A stretch of 53,631 nt of DNA from Ignavibacteriae bacterium HGW-Ignavibacteriae-1 (GCA_002839825.1 PGYU01000017.1:1-53631); one strand, 5' to 3'; shown: positions 27,275-36,812, numbered from the stretch's first letter. Numbers and translations are program-made. Notes: generated by a model from the letters alone, not told the origin.

Positions 27275-28500
27275 TTAGAGCGGCAGTAATAGGCAATCCG
27301 ATTTTGCACAGTTTAAGTCCTGTGCTGGCTCATCAGCTATTTCAGGTCTGTGAGTTGGATGGTCATTATTCGCGAATATGCGGTTCTGATTTTGATGATG
27401 TTATCAATCTTGTAAACTATCTCGAACTTGATTACATCAACATTACATCGCCTTTCAAAAGTGAGGCAACCAAACTTGGTCATATAATGCAATCTACTGC
27501 ATATGAAACTAAATTAGTCAACACGATTTTGTTCAATTCATCTCAAGCAATCGCTCTGAATACCGATACACATGCAATTTCGACAATCTTGAAGCAATTA
27601 CCTCAAACACATTTCAAAAGGGTGCTCATAATTGGCGGTGGTGACACCGCTTTAATCAGTTACCATGTTCTCAAAAACATAAGTGAAGAAATTATCGGAC
27701 TATCAATCCGAGATTCTAACAACCCTTATTATCAACTATTTAAGTTTGATGAGTTGATAAATTTTGATAGCCAATTTGATTTGATTATCAACACTCATCC
27801 CAAAAAAGCTTTCAACTATCCGGCTACCTTTTTCAAAGATTCGATTGTAATTGATGCTATTTATCATAAACCTTGGTTGAATCAATTTCAAAGCAAACTT
27901 TACATAGACGGACTCGAATGGCTGAAGCAACAAGGCTTGAAATCATTTGAATATGCAATTGATATTGATATTTTAAATTTTGAACTTGCTGAAGAGCCTG
28001 CTTTCAACGAAAAAAGCAACATTTACCTAAGCGGGTTTATGAAATCCGGCAAGACTACAATTGGCAAAGAGTTAGCGATTCGACTTAACTATGATTTTAT
28101 AGATTTGGACGAATACATTGAAAGGACAACCGGGATGACAATCCCCAATATTTTCAATTCAGTTGGAGAGAATGGTTTCAGAGAATTCGAAAGTAAATCG
28201 CTAAAAGAGATTTCAATGCGAACCAAAACTATTATCGCGCTCGGAGGTGGCACTGTACTCAATCCATTGAATGTTGAAGTTATCAACTCAAACGGATATA
28301 ACATTTGGATTTTCAATTACTTACGTGATATTTTGGAACGAACTGACAACATGGAACGACCACTCTTTACCGGAAACGTCGCAGAACTTTACGAAAGTAG
28401 AGTTGAAACATATTTTGAGTCATCTGATATGATTATTCATAACAATCAGCTTGATAAAACATTAGATTTGCTCGAAAATGAAATTCGTAACACGCTCTAA
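27271..28500 (+). CDS. aroEK: Shikimate dehydrogenase-shikimate kinase fusion
   Basis: A 409-residue fusion of steps four and five. Residues 1-240 are AroE-like: GNPILHSLSP binds shikimate, NITSPFK carries the catalytic lysine, NTD follows, and GGGDTA is the nucleotide turn. Residues 248-409 are AroK: Walker A GFMKSGKTTIG, DLDEYIE, FREFESKSL with substrate arginine, IALGGGTV, and ERPL in the lid. The gene overlaps aroD by ATGA and aroA by 23 bases. The fusion should be functional, since both active sites look intact. The symbol is descriptive. Confidence 0.93.
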   Translation: MIRAAVIGNPILHSLSPVLAHQLFQVCELDGHYSRICGSDFDDVINLVNYLELDYINITSPFKSEATKLGHIMQSTAYETKLVNTILFNSSQAIALNTDTHAISTILKQLPQTHFKRVLIIGGGDTALISYHVLKNISEEIIGLSIRDSNNPYYQLFKFDELINFDSQFDLIINTHPKKAFNYPATFFKDSIVIDAIYHKPWLNQFQSKLYIDGLEWLKQQGLKSFEYAIDIDILNFELAEEPAFNEKSNIYLSGFMKSGKTTIGKELAIRLNYDFIDLDEYIERTTGMTIPNIFNSVGENGFREFESKSLKEISMRTKTIIALGGGTVLNPLNVEVINSNGYNIWIFNYLRDILERTDNMERPLFTGNVAELYESRVETYFESSDMIIHNNQLDKTLDLLENEIRNTL

Positions 28501-29722
28501 TATCCAAGGTGTCATATCTGCGCCGCCTTCCAAAAGCCATTCACAAAGGCTTCTGCTTAATTCGATTTTAACAAGCTCAGAGTTAAAAATCAAAAATCTT
28601 TCAGATTGTGAAGATTCAATCCTGCTGATTTATGCTTTAAAACAATGGGGAAAGTCCATTAATTTCAACTCACATAGTGCAAAAATTCGTGGTGAAATTT
28701 CAAGAACTGAAAGCACTATCCACCTTGGAGAATCCGGTTTTTGTGCAAGAGTTTTACCATTAGTCGCACTTTGCTTTGAAGGAACAACTGTCTTCAGCGG
28801 GGCAAAAAGTCTGTTCCAAAGACCGCTTAGCGATTTGACTACAATTGCAAATCAATTGAGTGCTAAGATTGAAATAGATTACGAACGATGTACAATCACT
28901 TCTCATGGACCTGCTTTAGGAGCTGATATAAGCATTGATGGAAGCATAAGCTCGCAATATCTTACAGGAATTTTGTACTTGTTTTCAAAGCTGGAAGTTT
29001 TCAATACAATAGCTGTTAAATCATTGCAAAGTAAAGGATATATTGACTACACTTTAGATGCTTTGCAATCCATGGGTATTAGATTTGAAAATTATGATTA
29101 TTCAAAATTTAACCTCTTGAACATCAGCCATTTTCATGCAAATCAATTCGTCGTCGAAGGTGATTGGAGTGCAGCTGCATTTCTGATGGTCGTAGGAGCA
29201 ATAGCAGGAAAAATGAAAATTCTGGGATTGAATTTTGAATCAATCCAACCCGATAAAGCAATATTTGAATTATTACAAAAAATTGGTGCAAAAATCATCT
29301 TAACGAAGGAAAGCTTTGTTATTGAAAAATCAGAACTTATAGCATTCGATTATGATTCAACCCATACTCCGGATTTAGTACCTGCCTTGATTCCCTTGGC
29401 ATTGTCAATTTCAGGTAAATCAACTATAAGAGGTGTCGAACGTCTGAAATTCAAGGAAAGTGACAGGTTGGCAAATTTAGTTAATCAATTCAAGCAGATG
29501 GGCTCTGAGATTGAAATTTTAGATGGAGTTATTGAAATCAATGGTGGGAAATTCATCGGCGGGAATGCTCAAACTTTCAATGACCACAGATTGGCAATGT
29601 CTTTTGCTGTTGCAGGAGCGATTTCTGAGCGTGGAGTTACGATTGACAATGAAGAATGCGTCAGCAAATCATATCCCGAATTTTGGAATGATATGAAGAA
29701 AATAAATTTGGAATCAAAATGA
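28478..29722 (+). CDS. aroA: 5-enolpyruvylshikimate-3-phosphate synthase
   Basis: A 414-residue EPSP synthase, sixth step. The N-terminus ISAPPSKSHSQRLLL carries the substrate-binding lysine and serine. LGESGFCARVLPLVAL replaces the more common LGNAGTA/TRxL loop. DHRLAMSFAV with FKESDRLANL is near the end. The loop carries a serine and cysteine variant, which places it outside the classical E. coli-like pattern. It overlaps the upstream fusion by 23 bases and aroC by 4. Confidence 0.95.
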   Translation: MKFVTRSNIQGVISAPPSKSHSQRLLLNSILTSSELKIKNLSDCEDSILLIYALKQWGKSINFNSHSAKIRGEISRTESTIHLGESGFCARVLPLVALCFEGTTVFSGAKSLFQRPLSDLTTIANQLSAKIEIDYERCTITSHGPALGADISIDGSISSQYLTGILYLFSKLEVFNTIAVKSLQSKGYIDYTLDALQSMGIRFENYDYSKFNLLNISHFHANQFVVEGDWSAAAFLMVVGAIAGKMKILGLNFESIQPDKAIFELLQKIGAKIILTKESFVIEKSELIAFDYDSTHTPDLVPALIPLALSISGKSTIRGVERLKFKESDRLANLVNQFKQMGSEIEILDGVIEINGGKFIGGNAQTFNDHRLAMSFAVAGAISERGVTIDNEECVSKSYPEFWNDMKKINLESK

Positions 29723-30696
29723 ATACATTTGGTAGAATATTTAGAGTCAGTATTTTTGGTGAATCCCATGGCCCGATTGTGGGTGTAATGATTGACGGTT
29801 GCCCACCAGGAATAGCACTGAATGTTGATGATTTCAAAGCAGATTTAGACCGTCGCAAACCCGGAATTACTGGAACTACAACTCGAATCGAAGATGATAT
29901 CCCGAATTTTCTTTCGGGTGTTTTTGAAGGCAAGACTACCGGGGCACCATTAACGATAACATTCGAAAATAATCAGCAACGAAGCGGTGATTATGAAAAA
30001 AATCAATTTATTCCTCGACCGGGACATTCGGATTATACGGCGCATATCAAATTCAAAGGTTTCAATGATTTTCGTGGCGGTGGGCAATTTTCCGGCAGAT
30101 TAACTGCTGCATTAGTAGCAGCAGGCGTTGTTGCTAAAAAGTTGATTGGCACAATCAAAATCCAAGCACGAATTGTAGAAATTGGCGGTGAAGTAAATTA
30201 TGATGAAGTGCTCAATAATGCTATTCAATCCGGTGATTCACTTGGCGGAATTGTCGAATGCGTTATTTCCGGTGTTCCGATTGGATTAGGCGAACCATTT
30301 TTCGATTCCGTAGAATCAGTCATATCTCATGCAGTATTTTCGATACCTGCTATAAAAGGGATTGAATTTGGCAGAGGGTTTGAATCTGCCAAAATTAGTG
30401 GAAGTGATTTGAATGACGAGATAATAAGTTCTGACGGTAAGACAGCTACAAATAATGCAGGAGGTGTGAATGGTGGCATTTCTAATGGCAACGATATTGT
30501 TTTTCGGATTGCTGTTAAGCCGACTTCCTCAATCTCAAAAACTCAAAAAACGATTGATATCAGAACCGGCGAGCAAACTAAATTGATCACACAAGGGCGA
30601 CATGATGCCTGTATAGCACTACGTGTACCGCCTGTTTTAGAAGCTGTTGCAGCTATTTGTATTGCAGACTTCGTGATGCTAAATAAATCTTATTGA
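29719..30696 (+). CDS. aroC: Chorismate synthase
   Basis: A 325-residue FMN-dependent enzyme, final step to chorismate. It begins GRIFRVSIFGESHGPIVGVMIDGCPPG and has PRPGHSDYTAHIKF, FRGGGQFSGRLTAALVAAG and RHDACIALRVPPVLEA. The FSGRLTA form is that of clostridial and spirochaete chorismate synthases. It is somewhat short (350-390 is usual) but all main motifs are present. It overlaps aroA by ATGA and closes the pathway block. Confidence 0.95.
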   Translation: MNTFGRIFRVSIFGESHGPIVGVMIDGCPPGIALNVDDFKADLDRRKPGITGTTTRIEDDIPNFLSGVFEGKTTGAPLTITFENNQQRSGDYEKNQFIPRPGHSDYTAHIKFKGFNDFRGGGQFSGRLTAALVAAGVVAKKLIGTIKIQARIVEIGGEVNYDEVLNNAIQSGDSLGGIVECVISGVPIGLGEPFFDSVESVISHAVFSIPAIKGIEFGRGFESAKISGSDLNDEIISSDGKTATNNAGGVNGGISNGNDIVFRIAVKPTSSISKTQKTIDIRTGEQTKLITQGRHDACIALRVPPVLEAVAAICIADFVMLNKSY

Positions 30697-30697
30697 C

Positions 30698-30705
30698 TAT
30701 ATTTG
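30698..30705 (+). promoter_or_regulatory. Possible -7 element of the histidine kinase pair
   Basis: TATATTTG matches TAnnTTTG, starting 2 bases after the aroC stop and 26 bases before the kinase ATG. No TTTG at the expected spacing. If used, it would uncouple the kinases from the aro run. Confidence 0.35.
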
Positions 30706-30730
30706 TAAGATTATAAATATTAATGATTTA

Positions 30731-32206
30731 ATGATAGGAAAATTGCTAAATATTGTCTTGGATTCAACGAGTCAAGGAATTATAGTGACTGATGAAGATT
30801 TTTCGGTCATGTACTGCAATTCATCTGCATCACAAATTATTGATAATTCAGCTTATTCCAAGGATTTTATCAAAGAGTTGTTAAGTGATTCGTATAATGA
30901 ATTGAAATCGGCTAGCAACTACACATTACAGCTTTATTTGGATGATAATAATTCAGTAGCCAGAACTATTCAAATGAAAGCCAAGGATATTTCCCAAAAT
31001 GGCAGCAAATTCATCCTTTTTGAAATTTATGAATTGAACGATTCGAATGACATCCAAAACGATAATTCTCGGAATGCAAAAATAGATTTCATTTCAAATA
31101 TCAGTCATGAATTCCGAACTCCACTGAATGCAATTCTGGGTTATTCGGATATTTTGATTAACGAATCCGGTGATGAAAATCAAATTTCAAGACTGAACAT
31201 AATCAAACAAAATAGTAATAATCTTCTTTCATTAATCAATGACTTACTGAGTTTGTCTAAACTACAATCGGGATTAGTTGACGTCGTTGCGGATGAAATT
31301 GATTTAAAACAAGTCTTTGATGAAATTTACGATATATTCAGCTTTCAAATCAATATGAAGGGACTTGAATTTGATGTTAATTTCAATCAAGATGTCAATG
31401 TAAGACTGAAATTGGATGAAATTATGCTTCGCCAAATCTTGTTCAACCTGATTGGAAACGCCATCAAATTTACCCACGAAGGCTCAGTGATTGTAAAAGT
31501 TGAATTTCAAAATCTTCGAAATAAAAAATTAGACCTTGAATTTCAGGTGATTGATACCGGTATGGGTATTTCCGACGGTTATATGGCTCATCTCTACGAA
31601 ATATTTTCACAAGCGAATGAAAACAACAGCAAAAGTTTTGGTGGAGCCGGCTTGGGTTTGGCAATTGTCTCGAGATTAGTCAAAAAACTTAACGGTGAAT
31701 TGAAAATTGATTCAAAAATTGGTGTCGGTTCAAAATTCACACTGAAACTTGTTGATATTCCATTTATCAAATTGAAGAAAGCTTCAGAGACAAAGTACAT
31801 ACCTAGTGATGGATTTATCTTGAAAAATATCAAATCAATTCTTGTGGTGAATGACCAAAAATTGGATAGAGAAAATCTAAAACAAATGTTCAGGGCTTAT
31901 AATGCAAGCTATTATGAAGCAGATAAAGCTGAAAGTGCAATTGTATTAGCGTCTGAAATCAAGCCTGACTTGATTTTTATGAATTTGAGAATGTCAGGAA
32001 TGAATGGAATTGAAGCCGCAAGACATATCAAACTAAACAAAAACACTCGAAATATTCCAATTATAGCCATAAGCAATGTTCATTCAGGTTTGAAAATTGA
32101 CGAAGAAATGCATTTGTTTTATTCCACCATAAAAAAACCAATACAAAGTGATGAACTAAACTCAGTATTGCGAAGTATTGATAAAAATATTAAAGAAATT
32201 CTATAA
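30731..32206 (+). CDS. Hybrid histidine kinase with degenerate receiver domain
   Basis: A 491-residue protein without clear membrane segments. Residues 1-110 resemble a PAS sensor (STSQGIIVTDEDFSVMYCN). HisKA holds the phospho-histidine His126 (NISHEFRTPLNA). The HATPase domain has the N box at 239-247, DTGMGI (275-280) and GGAGLGL (304-310). Residues 367-486 are receiver-like, but the acceptor aspartate is Asn418 (LIFMNLRM), and the acidic pair is ND instead of DD (374-375); Lys468 or Lys469 remains. The receiver should not be phosphorylated in the usual way. It is followed 30 bases later by a second kinase. Confidence 0.93.
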   Translation: MIGKLLNIVLDSTSQGIIVTDEDFSVMYCNSSASQIIDNSAYSKDFIKELLSDSYNELKSASNYTLQLYLDDNNSVARTIQMKAKDISQNGSKFILFEIYELNDSNDIQNDNSRNAKIDFISNISHEFRTPLNAILGYSDILINESGDENQISRLNIIKQNSNNLLSLINDLLSLSKLQSGLVDVVADEIDLKQVFDEIYDIFSFQINMKGLEFDVNFNQDVNVRLKLDEIMLRQILFNLIGNAIKFTHEGSVIVKVEFQNLRNKKLDLEFQVIDTGMGISDGYMAHLYEIFSQANENNSKSFGGAGLGLAIVSRLVKKLNGELKIDSKIGVGSKFTLKLVDIPFIKLKKASETKYIPSDGFILKNIKSILVVNDQKLDRENLKQMFRAYNASYYEADKAESAIVLASEIKPDLIFMNLRMSGMNGIEAARHIKLNKNTRNIPIIAISNVHSGLKIDEEMHLFYSTIKKPIQSDELNSVLRSIDKNIKEIL

Positions 32207-32236
32207 ACATATTTTGTATAATAATGTTAGCATATA

Positions 32237-33391
32237 ATGAATAACCCTACAACTACATTTCCTGAAACCTTTGTTCCTAAAGTAATTGTTATTGATGACA
32301 ATGACCAAAACCTTGAAATAGCACGTACTTACTTAAATAGCTTAAAGTATAATGTTAGCATAGCAAGCTCGGGGAGAAAGGCGATTTCCATGATTGACGC
32401 GGACAAACCCGATCTCATAATTTTAGATATTATGATGCCTGTGATGGACGGTTTTGAATTTTGTAGTATCGTCAAATCTCAGAAATCTACTAAGGATATC
32501 CCGATTATTTTTCTTACAGCACTGTCGGAAACAAGAGATATTGTGAAGGCGTTCAATTACGGTGCTGTTGATTATATCACCAAACCTTTCACCAGAGAGG
32601 AATTCATTTTACGAGTTAAAAATCACATCAATATTATAAACCAAACTCGAATCATTAAAGAGCAAAATCAAAAACTTAGTTTTTTGAATCAAGAGAAAGA
32701 CGGCTTATTGCAAATCACGGTTCATGATTTGAAAAATCCATTGCAAACAGTTTTGGGATATTCGGATTTGATTATCCGCAGACTTACAAAAAACGACGAG
32801 CACGACTTAATGAAATTTGTCAATCCATTGCGTCAATCAACCTTGCAGGCGATAAATATTATTCAGGATCTGCTTGAAGTGAATCGTTTAGAAGAAGGGA
32901 ATTATATACTCGATATGGAAAAAATTGATTTTAGAGACGCACTGATGCGAGCTGTTGACTCATTCATGCATAAAGCCTCAGATAAACAAATTTCGATAAT
33001 TTACAACGAGACAGACGAAGATTGTTTCGTAGAAGCAGATGGGGTCAAACTTGAAAGAGTTTTTGATAATTTGATTTCGAATGCTTTGAAATTTTCTCCG
33101 CCCAATACGAAAATCACTATTAATTGCAAAATTGTTCAATTAGGAAGTCAATCGCACGTAATAGCTGAAATAATAGACCAGGGACCGGGTTTTAAAGAGG
33201 AAGATATTCCGATGATGTTCAAAAAATTTGCTAAACTATCAGCTAAACCTACAGGAGACGAAAGTACTACAGGATTGGGTTTGTCCATCGTGAAAAAGCT
33301 AACAGAAGCAATGGGTGGCAATGTTTCCTTCGAAACAGCTCAAAATAAAGGGACGACATTCTCTGTAAAATTTGAACTTTTGAAAGTTTAA
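32237..33391 (+). CDS. Receiver-histidine kinase protein
   Basis: A 384-residue protein in the reverse order of a hybrid kinase. An intact receiver comes first: acidic pair Asp20-Asp21, acceptor Asp64 (LIILDIMMP), Thr94 and Lys116. A short coiled linker (residues 130-155) follows, then HisKA with His163 (VHDLKNPLQ) and a HATPase domain (DQGPGF, GLGLSIV). No membrane segment or output domain is seen. It may take phosphate from the upstream kinase onto Asp64 and so control its own kinase domain. Its end overlaps the convergent DUF5686 gene by 4 bases. Confidence 0.93.
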   Translation: MNNPTTTFPETFVPKVIVIDDNDQNLEIARTYLNSLKYNVSIASSGRKAISMIDADKPDLIILDIMMPVMDGFEFCSIVKSQKSTKDIPIIFLTALSETRDIVKAFNYGAVDYITKPFTREEFILRVKNHINIINQTRIIKEQNQKLSFLNQEKDGLLQITVHDLKNPLQTVLGYSDLIIRRLTKNDEHDLMKFVNPLRQSTLQAINIIQDLLEVNRLEEGNYILDMEKIDFRDALMRAVDSFMHKASDKQISIIYNETDEDCFVEADGVKLERVFDNLISNALKFSPPNTKITINCKIVQLGSQSHVIAEIIDQGPGFKEEDIPMMFKKFAKLSAKPTGDESTTGLGLSIVKKLTEAMGGNVSFETAQNKGTTFSVKFELLKV

Positions 33392-35826
33392 AATGATGCA
33401 TTTGTGAATGTTAGAATGAATTGTGGTTTGCTTCTTTGCGATAGTCTCGCTGTTAAGTCAACTCGAAAAAAAATCAGAATTTTGTTTAATCCGATTCCTG
33501 TTTCGTAGTAATATTTATCCGAAGTTGCCGCTGTGGTAGGCGGTATAAAGGAATTCACGCTGTCAGAAGCAAAAATCGCATCTTTGCCAAAATCCGTAAA
33601 CGCTAATCTCCCGAAAGTAATGAATTCAATTCCAAATGCTGCCACACTTGGAATCCTCAAAATTCCGGGTATTAATTCTCCAAAATTGTGTTCAAATGAT
33701 GCAATGAAAAATTCTGAGCCGTAAAATTCTTTTACATTCAAAGCTCTGAGAGAAATCGAACTCGCTATACCGGAAGTAGATGATTCGAGACTGAAGAATT
33801 TTTGTGGCGGTACTTTTCCAAGGGAATATCCGCCCATAATTCTGAAATCGGCAAGCCACGATGGCATTGTTTGGAATCTGACAAAAAATGCTCCATGAAA
33901 TCTCGTGAAATCAAAATCGCTACCGATTGCTTTATTTGAAATTTCAGCTGCTAATTGGAAACCACTTTCAGAGAATCTTCGCCGAGAATGATAATCCCAA
34001 TTCATTTCCATTCCGATTGAATTCAAATTACCTTCGATTATCCTTGGGTTGTCTCGGCTAACGCCTTTCCCGAAAATCGAAAAAGTGCTGTTGACATTGG
34101 CATTCATCTGCTTATCCGATTTGAAGTACAATTTTATTCTTTTCGGTCGGAAAAAATTGTCACGCCGCAGGAAAACTAATTGACCAATTCCTGCTTCAAC
34201 ACCAAATTCAAAACCTTGGGCATAGAAGTAATCACCGTAATCTCGCCCGCTAAACAGAGTAACTAAACTCATTGTAGGCTTTCGTAATTGTGACAGCTCA
34301 TCAGACCTGTTCAAGCTTTTATGCACTAATGAATAAACCGAAAATTGCTCCAATTCATCGAAATAATATTGCAACTGAGACTGTCCGTAGAGTTCATCAT
34401 CAGCGAATCCATATCCGAACTTGTTTTCCATAACAAGTCCGCCTGTTAGCGGAGTACGAAGCCCCATACCCAGATATAAACCTTGTACTCGATTGTATGA
34501 AATTACATCCTCAAATCCTGTGAAAGGTTTGCGGTCTAACCGTGAAATAGTTCGTGCTACAACGCCAAAATATTCATTGAAAAGATTTTGGCGCAAAGCC
34601 GAATCCGGATTTTCCATGTTCAATCTAATAGATTCATATGCTTGAATTTCCTTCGGGTTCAAAAGTCCGAAATCATTCCTTTTCCAAAATGTAGAATCAA
34701 ATTCCGATGCAGTAGCTGCTGCTTCAACTCTTCGACGATTAAAGTATGAATTGGGAATCGGCTGATTTATCTCGTAATCATACGCTCGAGTTGTAATTCT
34801 GATGTCTAATCGGGGCGTCATGAGCCACAAAATATTGGCTTCAGCGGACCCGAAAAGGTCCAATTCTTTGGGCATTACAAAACTTGAATCAATAAAACTA
34901 AATGTCTGATTGAATCGTAAAATTGCCGAAAAAGGCAACTGAACGGCTTGAGTAGGGGATAGTTCGACATATTTCGGAATCAGATTCAAAGTATCAATCA
35001 ACAAAATCCCTGTGAACATTTTTCTCGTTCTGCTTTTGGGATAGGCGAGTATCCTCGCTATCATCCTGTTTTCGGGGTCGTAATACTTTTCATCAAGAAT
35101 GAATTCGTAAAATTCGTGTGCATCGGGATAAAATGGTGTAGCAATCTTTTCGCCGAGTACAGTTACTATATCGTCGTATGAATTGGTGTTCGTGCCGAAT
35201 GTGACAAAATTTGAGCTTGGTGGAATATTTTGGCTTTGTCGTCTTTGGATTATTTCATTAAAATAGCTGTCAGGTGCTCTGAAGTATCCTTTTGAATATG
35301 ACTCGAAAATTGATACTATTGTGGTGTCGGTTTTATCCTCACTTCTACCGGCTGTTGATGAATCAGTTGCCGCAGAAAACTTCGTATAAAGCATGTAAGT
35401 ATAGGTTTGGAGCGAATCTTTGAAGTTTTGTTTCCGTTCATTTACCTTCCTCATTATTCTTTCCCCCGGGTCTTCGGCTATTACCACCACAGCTTCAGTC
35501 ATGGACGAACTGCTCTTCAGAAAGATTTCGTTTGTATATGAATCTTTAGTCAAATCAATATCCATGATAAATTTCTCTCTGCCGACCATGGAAAACATAA
35601 TCGTGTGTTTGCCGGGCATTAATCGCAAATTAAACGAGCCGTCGCTTTTGGTAAATGTGCCAACGTGTAAAGCCGCTACCCGAACAGTCACGCTTTGCAG
35701 GGCTTTGCCTTCTTCGCGGTCATAAACATAGCCGGACAGCACAAAAGTTGTATCTTTCATAAAAAGATTTTCTTTTGCGCTGCTTTCAGTCGTACTAAAC
35801 AATATCAAAAGCAAGAATATTAACAT
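33388..35826 (-). CDS. DUF5686 outer-membrane protein with carboxypeptidase-regulatory-like domain
   Basis: An 812-residue exported protein. After a signal peptide, residues 28-110 form a CarboxypepD_reg-like beta-sandwich (VLSGYVYDREEGKALQSVTV, then KSDGSFNLRL). The rest matches the DUF5686 family, with many alternating amphipathic strands toward the C-terminus and a terminal aromatic residue (TNASF), as in an outer-membrane beta-barrel. No TonB plug is visible. Such proteins are common in Bacteroidota, function unknown. It is convergent with the kinase pair and 150 bases downstream of the small T9SS gene on the same strand. Confidence 0.85.
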   Translation of the reverse strand: MLIFLLLILFSTTESSAKENLFMKDTTFVLSGYVYDREEGKALQSVTVRVAALHVGTFTKSDGSFNLRLMPGKHTIMFSMVGREKFIMDIDLTKDSYTNEIFLKSSSSMTEAVVVIAEDPGERIMRKVNERKQNFKDSLQTYTYMLYTKFSAATDSSTAGRSEDKTDTTIVSIFESYSKGYFRAPDSYFNEIIQRRQSQNIPPSSNFVTFGTNTNSYDDIVTVLGEKIATPFYPDAHEFYEFILDEKYYDPENRMIARILAYPKSRTRKMFTGILLIDTLNLIPKYVELSPTQAVQLPFSAILRFNQTFSFIDSSFVMPKELDLFGSAEANILWLMTPRLDIRITTRAYDYEINQPIPNSYFNRRRVEAAATASEFDSTFWKRNDFGLLNPKEIQAYESIRLNMENPDSALRQNLFNEYFGVVARTISRLDRKPFTGFEDVISYNRVQGLYLGMGLRTPLTGGLVMENKFGYGFADDELYGQSQLQYYFDELEQFSVYSLVHKSLNRSDELSQLRKPTMSLVTLFSGRDYGDYFYAQGFEFGVEAGIGQLVFLRRDNFFRPKRIKLYFKSDKQMNANVNSTFSIFGKGVSRDNPRIIEGNLNSIGMEMNWDYHSRRRFSESGFQLAAEISNKAIGSDFDFTRFHGAFFVRFQTMPSWLADFRIMGGYSLGKVPPQKFFSLESSTSGIASSISLRALNVKEFYGSEFFIASFEHNFGELIPGILRIPSVAAFGIEFITFGRLAFTDFGKDAIFASDSVNSFIPPTTAATSDKYYYETGIGLNKILIFFRVDLTARLSQRSKPQFILTFTNASF

Positions 35827-35972
35827 TAAATGCTTCTTTTAAAATTTCGTTTCGTTTTGAATTAAATTATACAGGATTTCAAATCATCCAATCATAATAT
35901 AAACGGAATCATTGATAGGTATAGTGTAATCAAGATTTTTAGGCATAGAGAGAGAGAAATTCTAGTGGGAAA

Positions 35973-36389
35973 TTATTCTAACTTGACAAGTTTAAGTTGG
36001 ATTGTCTCATTTTCCGAAAAAAGTCTCAGAAAATATATTCCGCGTGGGGCTTTGGTGAATCTTTCATCTTGTACTTCAATTGATTCACTATTGATAACTT
36101 CAAATTTGACATCATCAATCACGATTTGTCCGAGTAAATCTGTAATTGAAATGCTGCCGGCAGTGAACTCTGTAGATTTTGATGTTATGATAAATGCTCC
36201 ACCGGTTGGATTTGGGTGCAATAATACCGTAGGATTTACAGGATTTGACGTTTCGACTACATTAGTTCCTGAATCAGCTTTATTCCATTCTGAACGCTCA
36301 AATCCTTGAATTTTGCACTTATCTAATTCCTCAGCGAAGGAATTCGCGAAGGTGAAAATAAAAACTACAATATATAATATACTTTTCAT
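35973..36389 (-). CDS. Small secreted protein with T9SS-type C-terminal domain
   Basis: A 138-residue protein made almost entirely of a signal peptide (to about residue 19), a short spacer of 30 residues with one cysteine, and a type A T9SS sorting domain. The domain begins VLLHPNPTGGAFII and ends FLRLFSENETIQLKLVKLE. Nothing is left to act as cargo, so it may be a remnant of a larger gene or a small surface peptide. It lies 24 bases before the AhpD-like gene's end on the same strand. The start has a normal signal sequence. Confidence 0.8.
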   Translation of the reverse strand: MKSILYIVVFIFTFANSFAEELDKCKIQGFERSEWNKADSGTNVVETSNPVNPTVLLHPNPTGGAFIITSKSTEFTAGSISITDLLGQIVIDDVKFEVINSESIEVQDERFTKAPRGIYFLRLFSENETIQLKLVKLE

Positions 36390-36413
36390 GATTGTTTGAA
36401 TATTTTGATATAA

Positions 36414-36758
36414 TTAACTACGACTTAACCGCTCTTCCATTGCTTCTACGGCAAATCGTAAGTGCGGGATTACGATTGAGCCGCCAATAACAAGTGCAAT
36501 GTTCATTGTCTCATTCAGTTCTTCGCGCGTAGCTCCACATTCGATAGCTTTGTCAATGTGATAAAGCACACAATCATTACATCGCAGTACTAATGAACAA
36601 GCCAATCCCATCAATTCCTTTGATTTCGATGATAGGGTACCTTCCGAATAAGCGTTAGTATCAAGGTTGTAAAAACGCTTATATGGCAAAAAATCTTGTG
36701 AATTGACTAACTCATTTCCGCGAGTTCGTCTATATTGGAAGTCTTCAAATAAACTCAT
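36414..36758 (-). CDS. AhpD-like carboxymuconolactone decarboxylase family protein
   Basis: A 114-residue alpha-helical protein of the CMD/AhpD superfamily. It has the redox motif CNDCVLYH (Cys60, Cys63, His67) and the following ECGATREELNETMNIALVIGG. This is the peroxidatic-type arrangement of AhpD, not the lactone-binding form of true decarboxylases, so thiol-based peroxide or disulfide chemistry is likely. No peroxiredoxin gene is adjacent. A near-perfect promoter lies 55-85 bases upstream. Confidence 0.88.
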   Translation of the reverse strand: MSLFEDFQYRRTRGNELVNSQDFLPYKRFYNLDTNAYSEGTLSSKSKELMGLACSLVLRCNDCVLYHIDKAIECGATREELNETMNIALVIGGSIVIPHLRFAVEAMEERLSRS

Positions 36759-36812
36759 CTTAACTTTCGCTTTGCTTTAATTTGTTCATAAATTTTGTTT
36801 TATATCTAATTT

